Shown here piece after piece: positions 1-6,082 of a stretch of 6,994 nt of DNA. The notes beneath the pieces are model-generated. The model ran no database searches. It saw only the letters and a program-made list of their open reading frames with translations, and was not told where the DNA came from. The position numbers and the translations under genes were made by a program. Source of the stretch: Desulfobacterales bacterium (GTDB taxonomy: Bacteria > Desulfobacterota > Desulfobacteria > Desulfobacterales > UBA5852); NCBI GenBank assembly GCA_030066455.1, contig JASJBQ010000254.1:1-6994 (forward strand). Reading direction: 5' to 3'. Within the stretch, counting starts at the first letter, position 1; each line of letters opens with the position of its first letter.

Positions 1-180
1 AAAAAAGCGGGCGAGGTGGAGTTCAGGTGCTATTTTCAGCTGGCCATGTTCGAGTGGGGCAGGTCCTATGCCTCCTATCTGGTCGCCAACGAGGACAAGC
101 AAAACGGCTACCAGGCCGGCAAGATCTTCGAGAATATCGACGAATTGGTGCAGACGCAGCCCGAAGATGTTGGGGCCTGA
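1..180 (+). CDS. C-terminal end of an unrecognised protein (partial)
   Basis: Frame 1 is open from the first base to a TGA at 178-180, giving the last 59 residues of a protein that begins left of the window. The sequence reads like a real protein: mixed polarity, aromatic-rich (FQLAMFEWGRSYASYL) and ending in an acidic, probably helical tail (FENIDELVQTQPEDVGA). Codons are GC-rich like those of the neighbouring genes. No family is recognised and I assign no function. The frame downstream of the TGA (190-528) is proline- and arginine-rich and does not look coding, so this TGA is taken as a true stop. No U-tract terminator follows. Confidence 0.6.
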   Translation, partial: KKAGEVEFRCYFQLAMFEWGRSYASYLVANEDKQNGYQAGKIFENIDELVQTQPEDVGA

Positions 181-576
181 CCGCGAACCTTGGGGAGAAT
201 TGCCCGCGGAGGGCTCCTAGAACGCCCCGGAGAGAACTGGACAGCGACGATATCATGCGGGTGGTCGGTTATTTCCGGGATGCCGCACCCAACCGGTTGC
301 CGGCCCAGGCCGGGGTTGCGCTCGTTCGGACCGGCGCGCCCCCTCCCGGGGGGACCAACATCCCCCCGACCGTCAACCGCCGGGTGCTGGCCCGATGGAA
401 CGGGACCGGCGCCGGATGCGCCGTCGTCGGGCGGTTTCATCGTGCCCAGGCTTCAAAGCTCACCCCCCCTGCCCTTTGCCCCTTCCGCCGGACCGCGCCT
501 GCAAGGTTTGCTGCCCGCCTGCGACTGATACGCAGGCGGTCAAGGAAATCCTGCGCTTGATATAAAGGAGTTGATC
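181..576. other. Gene-free GC-rich gap upstream of the selenoprotein gene
   Basis: About 396 bases without a convincing gene. Open frames here on both strands are rich in Pro, Arg, Gly and Ala, lack usable ribosome binding sites and resemble no family. Several GC-rich inverted repeats occur: CCGCG/CGCGG at 181-185 and 205-209, CCCCC/GGGGG at 339-343 and 349-353, and a 9-bp hairpin at 515-539 listed separately. I could not identify a clear sigma-70 or sigma-54 promoter for the gene at 577, though one must lie here unless it is co-transcribed with the gene ending at 180. Confidence 0.5.
515..539 (+). promoter_or_regulatory. 9-bp perfect hairpin in the leader of the selenoprotein gene
   Basis: CCGCCTGCG at 515-523 and CGCAGGCGG at 531-539 are perfect inverted complements around the 7-nt loop ACTGATA. 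No T-run follows in either direction, so it is not a standard intrinsic terminator. It lies 25 bases before the ribosome binding site at 564-570. It could be an mRNA-stabilising or regulatory leader hairpin, or the end of the upstream transcript; function is inferred only from position. Confidence 0.4.
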
Positions 577-1218
577 ATGAGAACAGGGATTAAAACATGC
601 GTCGCCGTGGCAACCCTGGTGGTCGTTGGTCTCGGGATCGCGTGGGGGGAATGGGCCGGTGTCATTCGCGAAGGTGAACGGGTCTACATCGTTGATCGCA
701 CCGGTGAGCGCTGGGACGTCAGTCAGGCGGCCACGCTCGGGTTCAACCCTCACGGGTTCCAGTACGGGATCGGCCGGGATGCCATCCGGCCGCTGGATGA
801 ATCGCGCCTGGCCGAGGCCGCAGAGGATCTCCACGCCGACACCCGCGTGATCGGGGTGGAGAACGGGCCCGATGCGCACGCCTATGTCGTCCGCACGCTG
901 ACGCGGCACGAAATCGCCAACACCGAACTGGGGGAGACCCCCATCGCCGCGGCCTACTGACCGCTGGTGGATCTCGCCGCTGTGTACAGCCGGCAAATTG
1001 ATGACCGCACGCTCACGCTTGCACCTTCGGGGTGGACCTACAAGAGTACCTTCGTGCTCTACGACAAGGAAACCGAAACGCTATGGTACCCCTATGAAAA
1101 GGGGCTGATGGGTATCCAGGGGCCGTATTTCAAGCGCTGGCTGCCGATCGTCGCATCGGCCGACGTTCGTTGGGAGGCCTGGAAGACGCGGCACCCGACC
1201 TCCAGGGTGCTGCGCTGA
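577..1218 (+). CDS. DUF3179-family exported selenoprotein (in-frame TGA at 958-960 read as Sec128)
   Basis: Read through one TGA, this is a 213-residue protein. The ATG at 577 is chosen because AAAGGAG (564-570) lies 6 nt upstream; a TTG at 571 is in frame but badly placed. Residues 5-22 form a hydrophobic signal or anchor segment, so the protein acts in the envelope or periplasm. The rest matches DUF3179: VIGVENGPDAHAYVVRTLTRHEI (two pieces, about 91-113), then A-A-A-Y-[TGA]-P-L at 124-130 where the family has Y-C-P-L, then LTLAPSG (146-152), LYDKETETLW (161-170), LPIV, and a typical end WEAWKTRHPTSRVL. Homology continues without frame change on both sides of the TGA, which replaces the conserved Cys and is followed by a SECIS-like hairpin. 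The mature chain has no Cys, and the family's usual second motif residue is Val131 here. The frame ends in tandem TGA-TAA. The biochemical role of DUF3179 is unknown; a redox role is inferred. The alternative is a recent TGC/TGT-to-TGA nonsense mutation. Confidence 0.8.
958..960 (+). other. Predicted selenocysteine codon (UGA)
   Basis: The TGA at 958-960 falls between Tyr127 and Pro129, exactly at the Cys of the DUF3179 Y-C-P-L motif. The coding frame resumes immediately with conserved family residues. Cys/Sec exchange at a conserved motif Cys is the classic signature of a selenoprotein. Standard gene callers would end one gene here and start a false second one at the GTG at 967. Confidence 0.75.
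976..994 (+). promoter_or_regulatory. Candidate bacterial SECIS hairpin
   Basis: Read as RNA, 976-979 (GCCG) pairs with 991-994 (CGGC). After a single bulged C at 990, CUG (980-982) pairs with CAG (987-989), leaving the apical loop UGUA (983-986). This gives seven pairs, a one-base bulge on the 3' side, and a four-base loop with G in second position. The stem starts 15 nt, and the loop 22 nt, after the UGA. Bacterial SECIS elements lie within the coding region shortly after the UGA and have a small loop with G in its first two positions, which this fits. An alternative pairing of CCGCUG (961-966) with 987-993 competes for the same 3' arm. Folding energy was not computed. Confidence 0.65.
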
Positions 1219-1223
1219 TAACG

Positions 1224-1241
1224 CCTGCCTGCGCAGGTTTT
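1224..1241 (+). terminator. Possible weak intrinsic terminator after the selenoprotein gene
   Basis: CCTGC (1224-1228) pairs with GCAGG (1233-1237) around a CTGC loop and is followed by TTTT (1238-1241), just after the tandem stop TGA-TAA. The stem is short, so strength is uncertain. A second inverted repeat, GCCCTGC (1254-1260) with GCAGGGC (1283-1289), fills the rest of the convergent gap but has no T-run on either side. Confidence 0.4.
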
Positions 1242-1310
1242 CGATAGAGGGCGGCCCTGCGAGCGACTGGATTGCGGCCGCGGCAGGGCGCCTGTCTGCC
1301 GATGGTGGCT

Positions 1311-2381
1311 TCAGACGGCCATTTTGTAGGCCTGACCGTTGAGTACATCCCAGGTGATGTCAGCGTCCGCCGCCAGGGGTACCAGGGTGGTGCGGCCGAC
1401 GACCTTGTCGATCTCATAAGGCGGCAGCCCGTCACCCGGGCATTTGACGGCCAGGTCCGCCATACGGATGGCATGGCCGGCCGGCAGATCGTGCGCGGCC
1501 ACGATTTTCTTGCCCATCTTGACCATGGGCTCGACCTCGCTGGCATAGACCCGCTTGACGCCATCCCCCATGGCAACCCGCACCCGCCGCAGATCACGGA
1601 CCATCTTGCGCAGCCCCTCGGGCTCGAGCGAGAAGGCGTGGTCCGTGCCCTTCCAGGTGTGGTTCAGGGTGAAATGTTTCTCGACCACGCGTGCACCCAG
1701 CATGTAGGCCGCCAGCGCCATGGCGATCCCGTTGTCGTGGGAAGACAAACCGACCACCGCTCGCGGAAAGCGCTCCCGGAACGTGCTGATCACCCGCAGG
1801 TTGAGCTCATCGAACGCGGCCGGGTAGCCGGCCGTGCACTGCAGGATGCAAAGCTGGGGATTGATCGGCATGATGGCGTCGTGCGCCCGGCGCACGTCGT
1901 CCATGGTGCCCCCCCCGGTGCTCAGGATGACCGGCTTTTGAAACGCGGCGATGTGCTTGAGCAGCGGAACGTTTTTGAGATCGCCCGAAGCCACCTTGAA
2001 GGCCGGCATGTCCATGGCGGCCAGGAAATCGGCGCTGTTAAAATCGAAGGCCGTGGCAAACATCACCAGACCGAGCTCATCGGCGCAGGCTTTCAATTCC
2101 CGGTATTCCGCTGCTTCGAACTCGAGAAATTCACGATGGGCCCCGTAGGTCTCACCGTAGCTGTTCGGGTTGGCGTAGGATTTCCGATACGCCGCCGCGG
2201 TGAACAATCCGCGGTTGTGGCGCTTCTGCAGCTTGACGGCATTTGCGCCGCAGGCCTTGGCGGTTTCAAACATCTGCCGGGCCGTATCCAGATTGCCCTG
2301 GTGGTTGTGCCCGATTTCGGCGATGACCCAGCAGTCGCCGTCGTCCTGGATCGTGTCGCCACCGATCGTTAATTCACGCAT
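1311..2381 (-). CDS. neuB: NeuB-family N-acetylneuraminate (nonulosonic acid) synthase
   Basis: A 356-residue protein of normal NeuB length. The family condenses phosphoenolpyruvate with an N-acetylhexosamine (ManNAc or a modified sugar) to a nine-carbon sialic-type acid in the cytoplasm. Seen motifs: IAEIGHNHQGN (20-30, Glu22), AVKLQKR (48-54), KVASGDLKNVPLL (129-141), STGGGT (154-159), LQCTAGYPA (180-188), GLSSHDNG (211-218, His215), EKHFTL (234-239, His236) and GTDHAFSLEP (245-254). His215 and His236 correspond to the metal-binding pair of characterised NeuB. Residues about 281-347, with IVAAHDLPAG, form the SAF/antifreeze-like domain that closes the active site of the partner subunit. The ATG at 2381 has AAAGGAG 11 nt upstream; the open frame continues to 2672 but that part lies inside the upstream ligase gene. 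It follows the ligase by 49 nt, so co-transcription is likely. Whether the product is Neu5Ac, legionaminic or pseudaminic acid cannot be told from sequence. Confidence 0.9.
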   Translation of the reverse strand: MRELTIGGDTIQDDGDCWVIAEIGHNHQGNLDTARQMFETAKACGANAVKLQKRHNRGLFTAAAYRKSYANPNSYGETYGAHREFLEFEAAEYRELKACADELGLVMFATAFDFNSADFLAAMDMPAFKVASGDLKNVPLLKHIAAFQKPVILSTGGGTMDDVRRAHDAIMPINPQLCILQCTAGYPAAFDELNLRVISTFRERFPRAVVGLSSHDNGIAMALAAYMLGARVVEKHFTLNHTWKGTDHAFSLEPEGLRKMVRDLRRVRVAMGDGVKRVYASEVEPMVKMGKKIVAAHDLPAGHAIRMADLAVKCPGDGLPPYEIDKVVGRTTLVPLAADADITWDVLNGQAYKMAV

Positions 2382-2430
2382 GGTATGATAGTCTCCTTTA
2401 ATGGCATATTGAAGCGATGCGGCCGACGGA

Positions 2431-4218
2431 TCAGCCCACCGCATGTTTCCGGGGGGTGAATTCCGGGTCGCATCGACCCTCCGTCGCGCTGCCGGCCGCC
2501 TCCATTCGTCGAAGGTAGTCCCGGCGGGCCCTCGTGCGGGATAGCTTGCCCGAGGTGGTTCGCGGCAATGTGTTGCGCGGCACCAGATCGACCGTGCAGG
2601 CGATGCCCCACGCCTTGAGGACCTGGGCGTGGATGCGCGCGGCCAGTTGATCCGCGCCGGCCCGGGCCACATTGCGGCACTGCACCACGAGCACGGCCTG
2701 CTCGCCGCCGGCCAGATCGCGGACCGCGAACGCCGAGGCGTCCCCGGTGCGGACCTCGGGCTCGGCTTCGGCCAGGCTTTCCAGATCCTGGGGCCAGATA
2801 TTACGGCCGTTGATGATGATCATATCCTTCTCACGCCCGGTGATGACCAGCCGGCGCCCGATCCGGTAAGCCCGGTCGCCGGTGTCCAGCCAGCCCTCCG
2901 CATCGAGAACCCCGCGCGTGGCTTGCGGATCGCCAAAATAGCCTGCCATCACGCTGGGGCCGCGCACGAAAAGGGTTCCGACCGTCCGCTCCGGAGGAAC
3001 CTCGCCCCGGTGATTGCGGATTTGGAATTCGTACCCGGGAAGCGGCTCGCCGCAATCCACGAACACTTTTTCCTGGGAATTCCCTGCAGACGCACGCGCA
3101 GGCGCCGGCTGGGCCAGGTCGCATTCAGCCAGCCGTTCACGATTCACACGGTCCAGCGACAGCCCCCGACCCAGCGGCGAAAAACTGACGGCCAACGAGC
3201 ATTCGGCCATGCCGTAACCGGCCACGAAGGCGCGCGCATCGAAGCCGGCCGGGCGCAGCCGCTCCGCAAATTGTCGCAACGGCCGGGGCCGAATCGGTTC
3301 GGCGCCCAGCCCGGCCACGCGCCAGGAGCGCAGATCGAGTTGAGCGATGTCATTGTCCCGCAGGTTCTTCAGGCACAGCTCGTAGCCGAAGGGCGGGCTG
3401 AAGGACAGGCTGGCCCGGTTGCGGGAAATCAATCCCAGCCAGCGTTTGGGTCGAATGGCGAAGCTGCGCGGGCTGAGGTAGTCCACCGACACCTGGCCGG
3501 CCAGCGGAGCCAGCACAAACCCGACCAGACCCATGTCGTGATAGTACGGCAGCCAGGACACCGCCCGATCTTCCGGTCGAACCTGCAGACCGTGCCGGAC
3601 AATCAGGTGGAGGTTGTTCATCACCTGTGCCTGTGTGACCATGACGCCTCGGGGAAAACGCGTGCTCCCCGAGGTATACTGGAGGTAGGCCAACTCCTGG
3701 GGTCCGGTTGGCTTGAGTGCTTGGGTCTGCATGGGAAGGCGGTCGAAATCCTGCGGGCCGCCCACATACCGGATGCCCCGCCCGCGGCAGGCCTCTTTCA
3801 ACAGCGGCAGATAGGTTTCAGGGGCGATGGCCGCCTCCGCCCGGCAGGTTTCAAGCAGGCGCCCCAGATTTTCGATGAACACCTTGTGGCCGCCGATATG
3901 GATGGCAGCCGGCAGCGGCACGGGCACCAGCCCGGCATACTGGCAGGCAAAGAAAAAACGCATGAAGTCCGGGTCGGTCTCGGCCACGATGGCGACGCGA
4001 GCGCCACGCCCGGTGGTTACCCCGATAAGCCGGCGGGCAAGCACGCGCGCCTGCTCACGCAACTGCCTGTACGGCAATACCTTGGCCAGCTTCCCCTTGC
4101 CGTTGTAGAAATTGAAGCCGGTGCTTCCCTGGGCGGCATAATCCAGCGCCTCCGCCAGGGACGCAAATTCAGCCGCCGCAAACGGTATCGAATTGATGGT
4201 CGGCGTCGGTTGTGTCAT
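2431..4218 (-). CDS. Fatty-acyl-AMP ligase (FAAL, FadD-like adenylating enzyme)
   Basis: A 595-residue member of the acyl-adenylate-forming superfamily. It would activate a fatty acid with ATP to acyl-AMP for transfer to an acyl carrier protein or other acceptor. Motifs in order: P-loop YTSGSTRFPRGVM (181-193, with the FAAL-type GSTR.PRG form), SWLPYYHDMGLVG (221-233), GLGAEPIRP (303-311), GYGMAEC (334-340), WLDTGDRAYR (443-452), GREKDMIIINGRNIWPQDLE (461-480), and PRTTSGKLSR (552-561) with the catalytic lysine at 558. The HDMGL and GAEP segments favour FAAL over CoA ligase. There is no fused carrier domain and no ACP gene nearby, so the acyl acceptor is unknown. The ATG at 4218 has GGGAG 7 nt upstream. 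The gene is first in an operon with neuB and is divergent from a MarR regulator. A long plus-strand frame (2629-4275) across it is a GC-driven shadow. Confidence 0.9.
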   Translation of the reverse strand: MTQPTPTINSIPFAAAEFASLAEALDYAAQGSTGFNFYNGKGKLAKVLPYRQLREQARVLARRLIGVTTGRGARVAIVAETDPDFMRFFFACQYAGLVPVPLPAAIHIGGHKVFIENLGRLLETCRAEAAIAPETYLPLLKEACRGRGIRYVGGPQDFDRLPMQTQALKPTGPQELAYLQYTSGSTRFPRGVMVTQAQVMNNLHLIVRHGLQVRPEDRAVSWLPYYHDMGLVGFVLAPLAGQVSVDYLSPRSFAIRPKRWLGLISRNRASLSFSPPFGYELCLKNLRDNDIAQLDLRSWRVAGLGAEPIRPRPLRQFAERLRPAGFDARAFVAGYGMAECSLAVSFSPLGRGLSLDRVNRERLAECDLAQPAPARASAGNSQEKVFVDCGEPLPGYEFQIRNHRGEVPPERTVGTLFVRGPSVMAGYFGDPQATRGVLDAEGWLDTGDRAYRIGRRLVITGREKDMIIINGRNIWPQDLESLAEAEPEVRTGDASAFAVRDLAGGEQAVLVVQCRNVARAGADQLAARIHAQVLKAWGIACTVDLVPRNTLPRTTSGKLSRTRARRDYLRRMEAAGSATEGRCDPEFTPRKHAVG

Positions 4219-4238
4219 CGTCTGTCTCCCAAATTGCC

Positions 4239-4274
4239 GGCCGCTAGCCGAACGGCCCCATCTGATCCCAGATG
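4239..4274 (-). promoter_or_regulatory. Paired hairpins in the FAAL-neuB leader
   Basis: Two small inverted repeats lie between the ligase start and its promoter: CATCTG (4259-4264) with CAGATG (4269-4274) around a 4-nt loop, and GGCCG (4239-4243) with CGGCC (4253-4257). The two share bases at most through neighbouring loops and sit just upstream of the GGGAG site at 4226-4230. They may affect translation or be chance GC-rich pairing. Confidence 0.25.
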
Positions 4275-4320
4275 AATCCGAGCGCCGCGGCGGCCGAGTC
4301 GGGCCGATTTGTTCAACAAT

Positions 4321-4490
4321 CTAATATTTCAATTTTTGTAATATCTAAATTATGGACAATATTATTATTAGAACTATTGGTTTGTCAAATGTTTTCGTAT
4401 CTATAATTGTATTGATTTAAAATTAATTATATATTAATTTATTATAAATTTTGATTATTATGGATTCTTAACATTTTAGTTATAAAGTTT
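4321..4490. other. AT-rich divergent control region
   Basis: I count 26 G+C in 170 bases (about 15%), against clearly GC-rich flanks. There is no coding frame. It separates the divergent ligase operon and marR gene. Besides the leftward promoter it holds possible rightward elements: TTGTAT (4407-4412), a 17-nt spacer and TATATT (4430-4435), and a TATAAA (4481-4486) without a good -35. An 8-bp inverted repeat AAATTAAT/ATTAATTT (4420-4427 and 4433-4440) overlaps the first of these. The composition may reflect regulatory constraint, nucleoid-protein binding or acquired DNA. Confidence 0.6.
4361..4388 (-). promoter_or_regulatory. Leftward sigma-70-type promoter for the FAAL-neuB operon
   Basis: On the minus strand a perfect TTGACA (4388 down to 4383) is followed after 16 nt by AATAAT (4366 down to 4361), five of six matches to TATAAT. 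Transcription would start near 4354 and leave a leader of about 135 nt before the ATG at 4218. The AT-rich DNA upstream of the -35 box could act as an UP element. The low-complexity AT background makes -10-like matches common; the perfect -35 box is the main support. Confidence 0.5.
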
Positions 4491-4504
4491 TTCAACGGCA
4501 CAGC

Positions 4505-4520
4505 CGATGGATATCCATCG
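4505..4520. promoter_or_regulatory. 16-bp perfect palindrome, candidate MarR operator
   Basis: CGATGGATATCCATCG is a perfect palindrome, centred between bases 4512 and 4513. Outside it, GCAC (4498-4501) and GTGC (4523-4526) extend the dyad imperfectly. Dimeric MarR-family proteins bind palindromes of about this size near their own promoters, and it lies between the AT-rich promoter region and the marR start. It could equally fold as an RNA hairpin in the marR leader. Binding is inferred. Confidence 0.45.
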
Positions 4521-4600
4521 CCGTGCGCCTGGTATGCGCACATGGGGCCTGCAACCCTAAGGTTCTTTTCGGCCAAGGTTCTGGGAGCATAAATAGTTTA

Positions 4601-5074
4601 ATGACCAAACCAATTGAAGCGATTCTTGCAGATATGAGCCTTAGGGTCCGTCTGCTGATGTCTGCCAAAAATGCCGGCAAACGGATTGCGGGTCTGTCGG
4701 AGAGGGAGACGCTCCTGCTCGAACTCATCGGCACCAAAAAGGAAATGTGCATCTCGGAGATCGCCGAGTTCTTTGGCGGCGTGAGCAGCAGCACCATATC
4801 GATGACCATTACGAAACTCTGGCGCAAGCGCAAACTCGTCAATAAGACGATTCTGCCCAGGAACCAACGCGTGACCATGGTCAGTCTGACCGACGAGGGA
4901 CGCCGATTGCTCGATGAGATCAAGAAGGACCAGTTGATGATCTACCGAACGGTTTCTGAATCCATGCGCATCACGCCGGAGGAGGATGAAATCCTGAAGG
5001 CGTTGCTTGAAAACTCGGTTCATTTTTTCGATGATCAACTCGGCTTGAAAACAAGAAATCCCCACTGCGAATAG
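4601..5074 (+). CDS. MarR-family winged-helix transcriptional regulator
   Basis: A 157-residue protein, a normal MarR length. Residues about 31-108 form the winged helix-turn-helix: LSERETLLLELI (32-43), ISEIAEFFGG (51-60), recognition helix VSSSTISMTITKLWRKRKL (61-79), then the wing NKTILPRNQRVTMVSLTDEG (81-100), which matches the MarR pattern ending in V-x-LT-x-x-G. Flanking helices would make the dimer interface. The ATG at 4601 is preferred: the in-frame GTG at 4523 would add 26 residues that look unlike protein and begin at the palindrome. A GGGAG at 4583-4587 is 13 nt away, rather far, so the start is not certain. It is divergent from the FAAL-neuB operon, which it probably controls along with itself. 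The ligand is unknown; a fatty acyl or related molecule would fit the neighbour but is inference. Confidence 0.85.
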   Translation: MTKPIEAILADMSLRVRLLMSAKNAGKRIAGLSERETLLLELIGTKKEMCISEIAEFFGGVSSSTISMTITKLWRKRKLVNKTILPRNQRVTMVSLTDEGRRLLDEIKKDQLMIYRTVSESMRITPEEDEILKALLENSVHFFDDQLGLKTRNPHCE

Positions 5075-5130
5075 CAGCGGCCATCGGTGCGACGGTGGCG
5101 GATGAACAACCGCCTACGGGAGGGCGTGCA

Positions 5131-5766
5131 ATGACCAAGCGCAGGCAACGTTTGTTAGGCATCCTGGCCGTACTGGGACTGTTGGGTATCCAGGGTTGTG
5201 CAACCCTTTCAAAGGAAGAGTGCTTGTCGGCGGACTGGCATACCATCGGCTATGAAGACGGGGCCCGGGGCTTTTCCGCCCAACGCATCGGCAAGCATCG
5301 GGAGGCCTGCGCCGAGCATGGTATTGCCCCCAATTTCCAAGCCTACATGGACGGCCACCGCGCGGGCATGCGCCAATACTGCATTCCCGCTACCGGATTC
5401 GCCCTGGGCCGCAGCGGTAAACGTTACAGCGGCGTCTGCCCGGCTGAACTCGAAAGTGCTTTCATGGCGGCCTTCGACGACGGACGGGCCGTCTATCGCC
5501 TGCACCAGGAGATCGAGCAACTGCAACGGGATATCCGCCAGGCCCGAAGCGAGCAGGAGGCCCTGGTCAAGGAAATCGAAGCCAACGAGGCCATGATCGT
5601 CTCGGATGCGACCTCGCCCCCTTTGCGTCGGGAACTCATGGCGCAGAACAGGAAACTCGAGGATCTGATCGAGGACAAGCAGTTGCTGATCGAACAGGCC
5701 GAAGAGGATATCGATTGGTTGGGGCAGCGCATCGAGAAGAAAAGCCGGGCCTACCACATGTATTAG
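5131..5766 (+). CDS. DUF2799 family lipoprotein with C-terminal coiled coil
   Basis: A 211-residue protein. The N-terminus has a basic stretch, a hydrophobic run and a lipobox-like LLGIQGC, with Cys23 as the predicted lipidation site. It should therefore be anchored in the cell envelope. The following region has the DUF2799 pattern: C31, DWHTIGYEDGARG (35-47), H56, C60, Y72, DGHRAGMRQYC (74-84), then G89, G93, G96 and YSGVCP (99-104), followed by FDDGRAVYRL (115-124). Residues about 124-204 are highly charged with Leu/Ile spacing (EIEQLQRDIRQARSEQEALV and beyond) and should form a coiled coil. The ATG at 5131 has GGGAGGG 6 nt upstream and gives a clean signal peptide; the earlier in-frame GTG at 5095 does not. 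It begins 56 nt after marR on the same strand, so they may share a transcript. The family's role is unknown. Confidence 0.85.
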   Translation: MTKRRQRLLGILAVLGLLGIQGCATLSKEECLSADWHTIGYEDGARGFSAQRIGKHREACAEHGIAPNFQAYMDGHRAGMRQYCIPATGFALGRSGKRYSGVCPAELESAFMAAFDDGRAVYRLHQEIEQLQRDIRQARSEQEALVKEIEANEAMIVSDATSPPLRRELMAQNRKLEDLIEDKQLLIEQAEEDIDWLGQRIEKKSRAYHMY

Positions 5767-6082
5767 GTTCTTACATGCGCCGTCCGAGGGCACGCCCCGT
5801 CATCTCGATCCGATGAGCGGGCCACGCGGTCCGTCCCGATCCCCAGATCCCCAATGGCCTCCACAGAAGCGATGCCAGCGCGGAAAACCGCCGCCATGCA
5901 GATGCGCGCTTGGTTTCGCCTAACAAAAAAGGAACCAGGGGCGACCTGATTCCTCATTCGGCGGGTAAGCAGCCAACGGGATACCCATCACAAGCCGGTG
6001 AAGGCCTCCCCGCGGCCGCGCGTCACCTCACTTGCCGGCAGCATCGCCGCCAGAGGGCGTCCGGCGTCATTAGTAAAGGTCC
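5767..6082. other. Gap between convergent genes
   Basis: About 316 bases with no convincing gene. The minus-strand frame 5763-5957 lacks a ribosome binding site and resembles nothing. The only clear element is the leftward terminator at 5925-5954. A 6-bp repeat AGCGCG/CGCGCT (5877-5882 and 5905-5910) is present, but no T-run follows it, so I see no good terminator for the lipoprotein gene ending at 5766. Confidence 0.5.
5925..5954 (-). terminator. Rho-independent terminator of the GGDEF-like gene
   Basis: On the minus strand AGGAATCAGG (5954 down to 5945) pairs with CCTGGTTCCT (5939 down to 5930) in ten pairs with one G-U, around a 5-nt loop, followed by TTTTTT (5930 down to 5925). It lies about 130 nt past the stop of the gene at 6083-6505. 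Read rightward it has no T-run, so it should act only leftward. Confidence 0.8.

Noticed and set aside
339..353. C-run/G-run hairpin as a terminator of the first gene
   Set aside because: It is about 160 bases past the stop and has no T-run; it is more likely a by-product of high GC.
178..528. A second TGA read-through at 178-180
   Set aside because: The downstream frame is Pro/Arg/Gly-rich, resembles no protein and does not continue any recognisable domain.
967..1218. Separate small gene starting at GTG 967
   Set aside because: No ribosome binding site precedes it, and its sequence is the second half of DUF3179, in phase with the frame before the TGA. It is better read as one selenoprotein.
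1272..2372. Plus-strand 366-codon open frame
   Set aside because: It is the antisense shadow of neuB, whose motifs are clear on the minus strand.
2382..2672. N-terminal extension of NeuB to an upstream ATG
   Set aside because: The extension overlaps the coding end of the ligase in another frame and has no NeuB homology. The ATG at 2381 has its own ribosome binding site and starts where the family starts.
2629..4275. Plus-strand 548-codon open frame
   Set aside because: It lies opposite the well-supported fatty-acyl-AMP ligase, has no family motifs and is a product of high GC codon bias.
4523..4600. Longer MarR start at GTG 4523
   Set aside because: The 26 extra residues are not MarR-like and the start abuts the palindrome. 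The ATG at 4601 fits the usual family N-terminus better.
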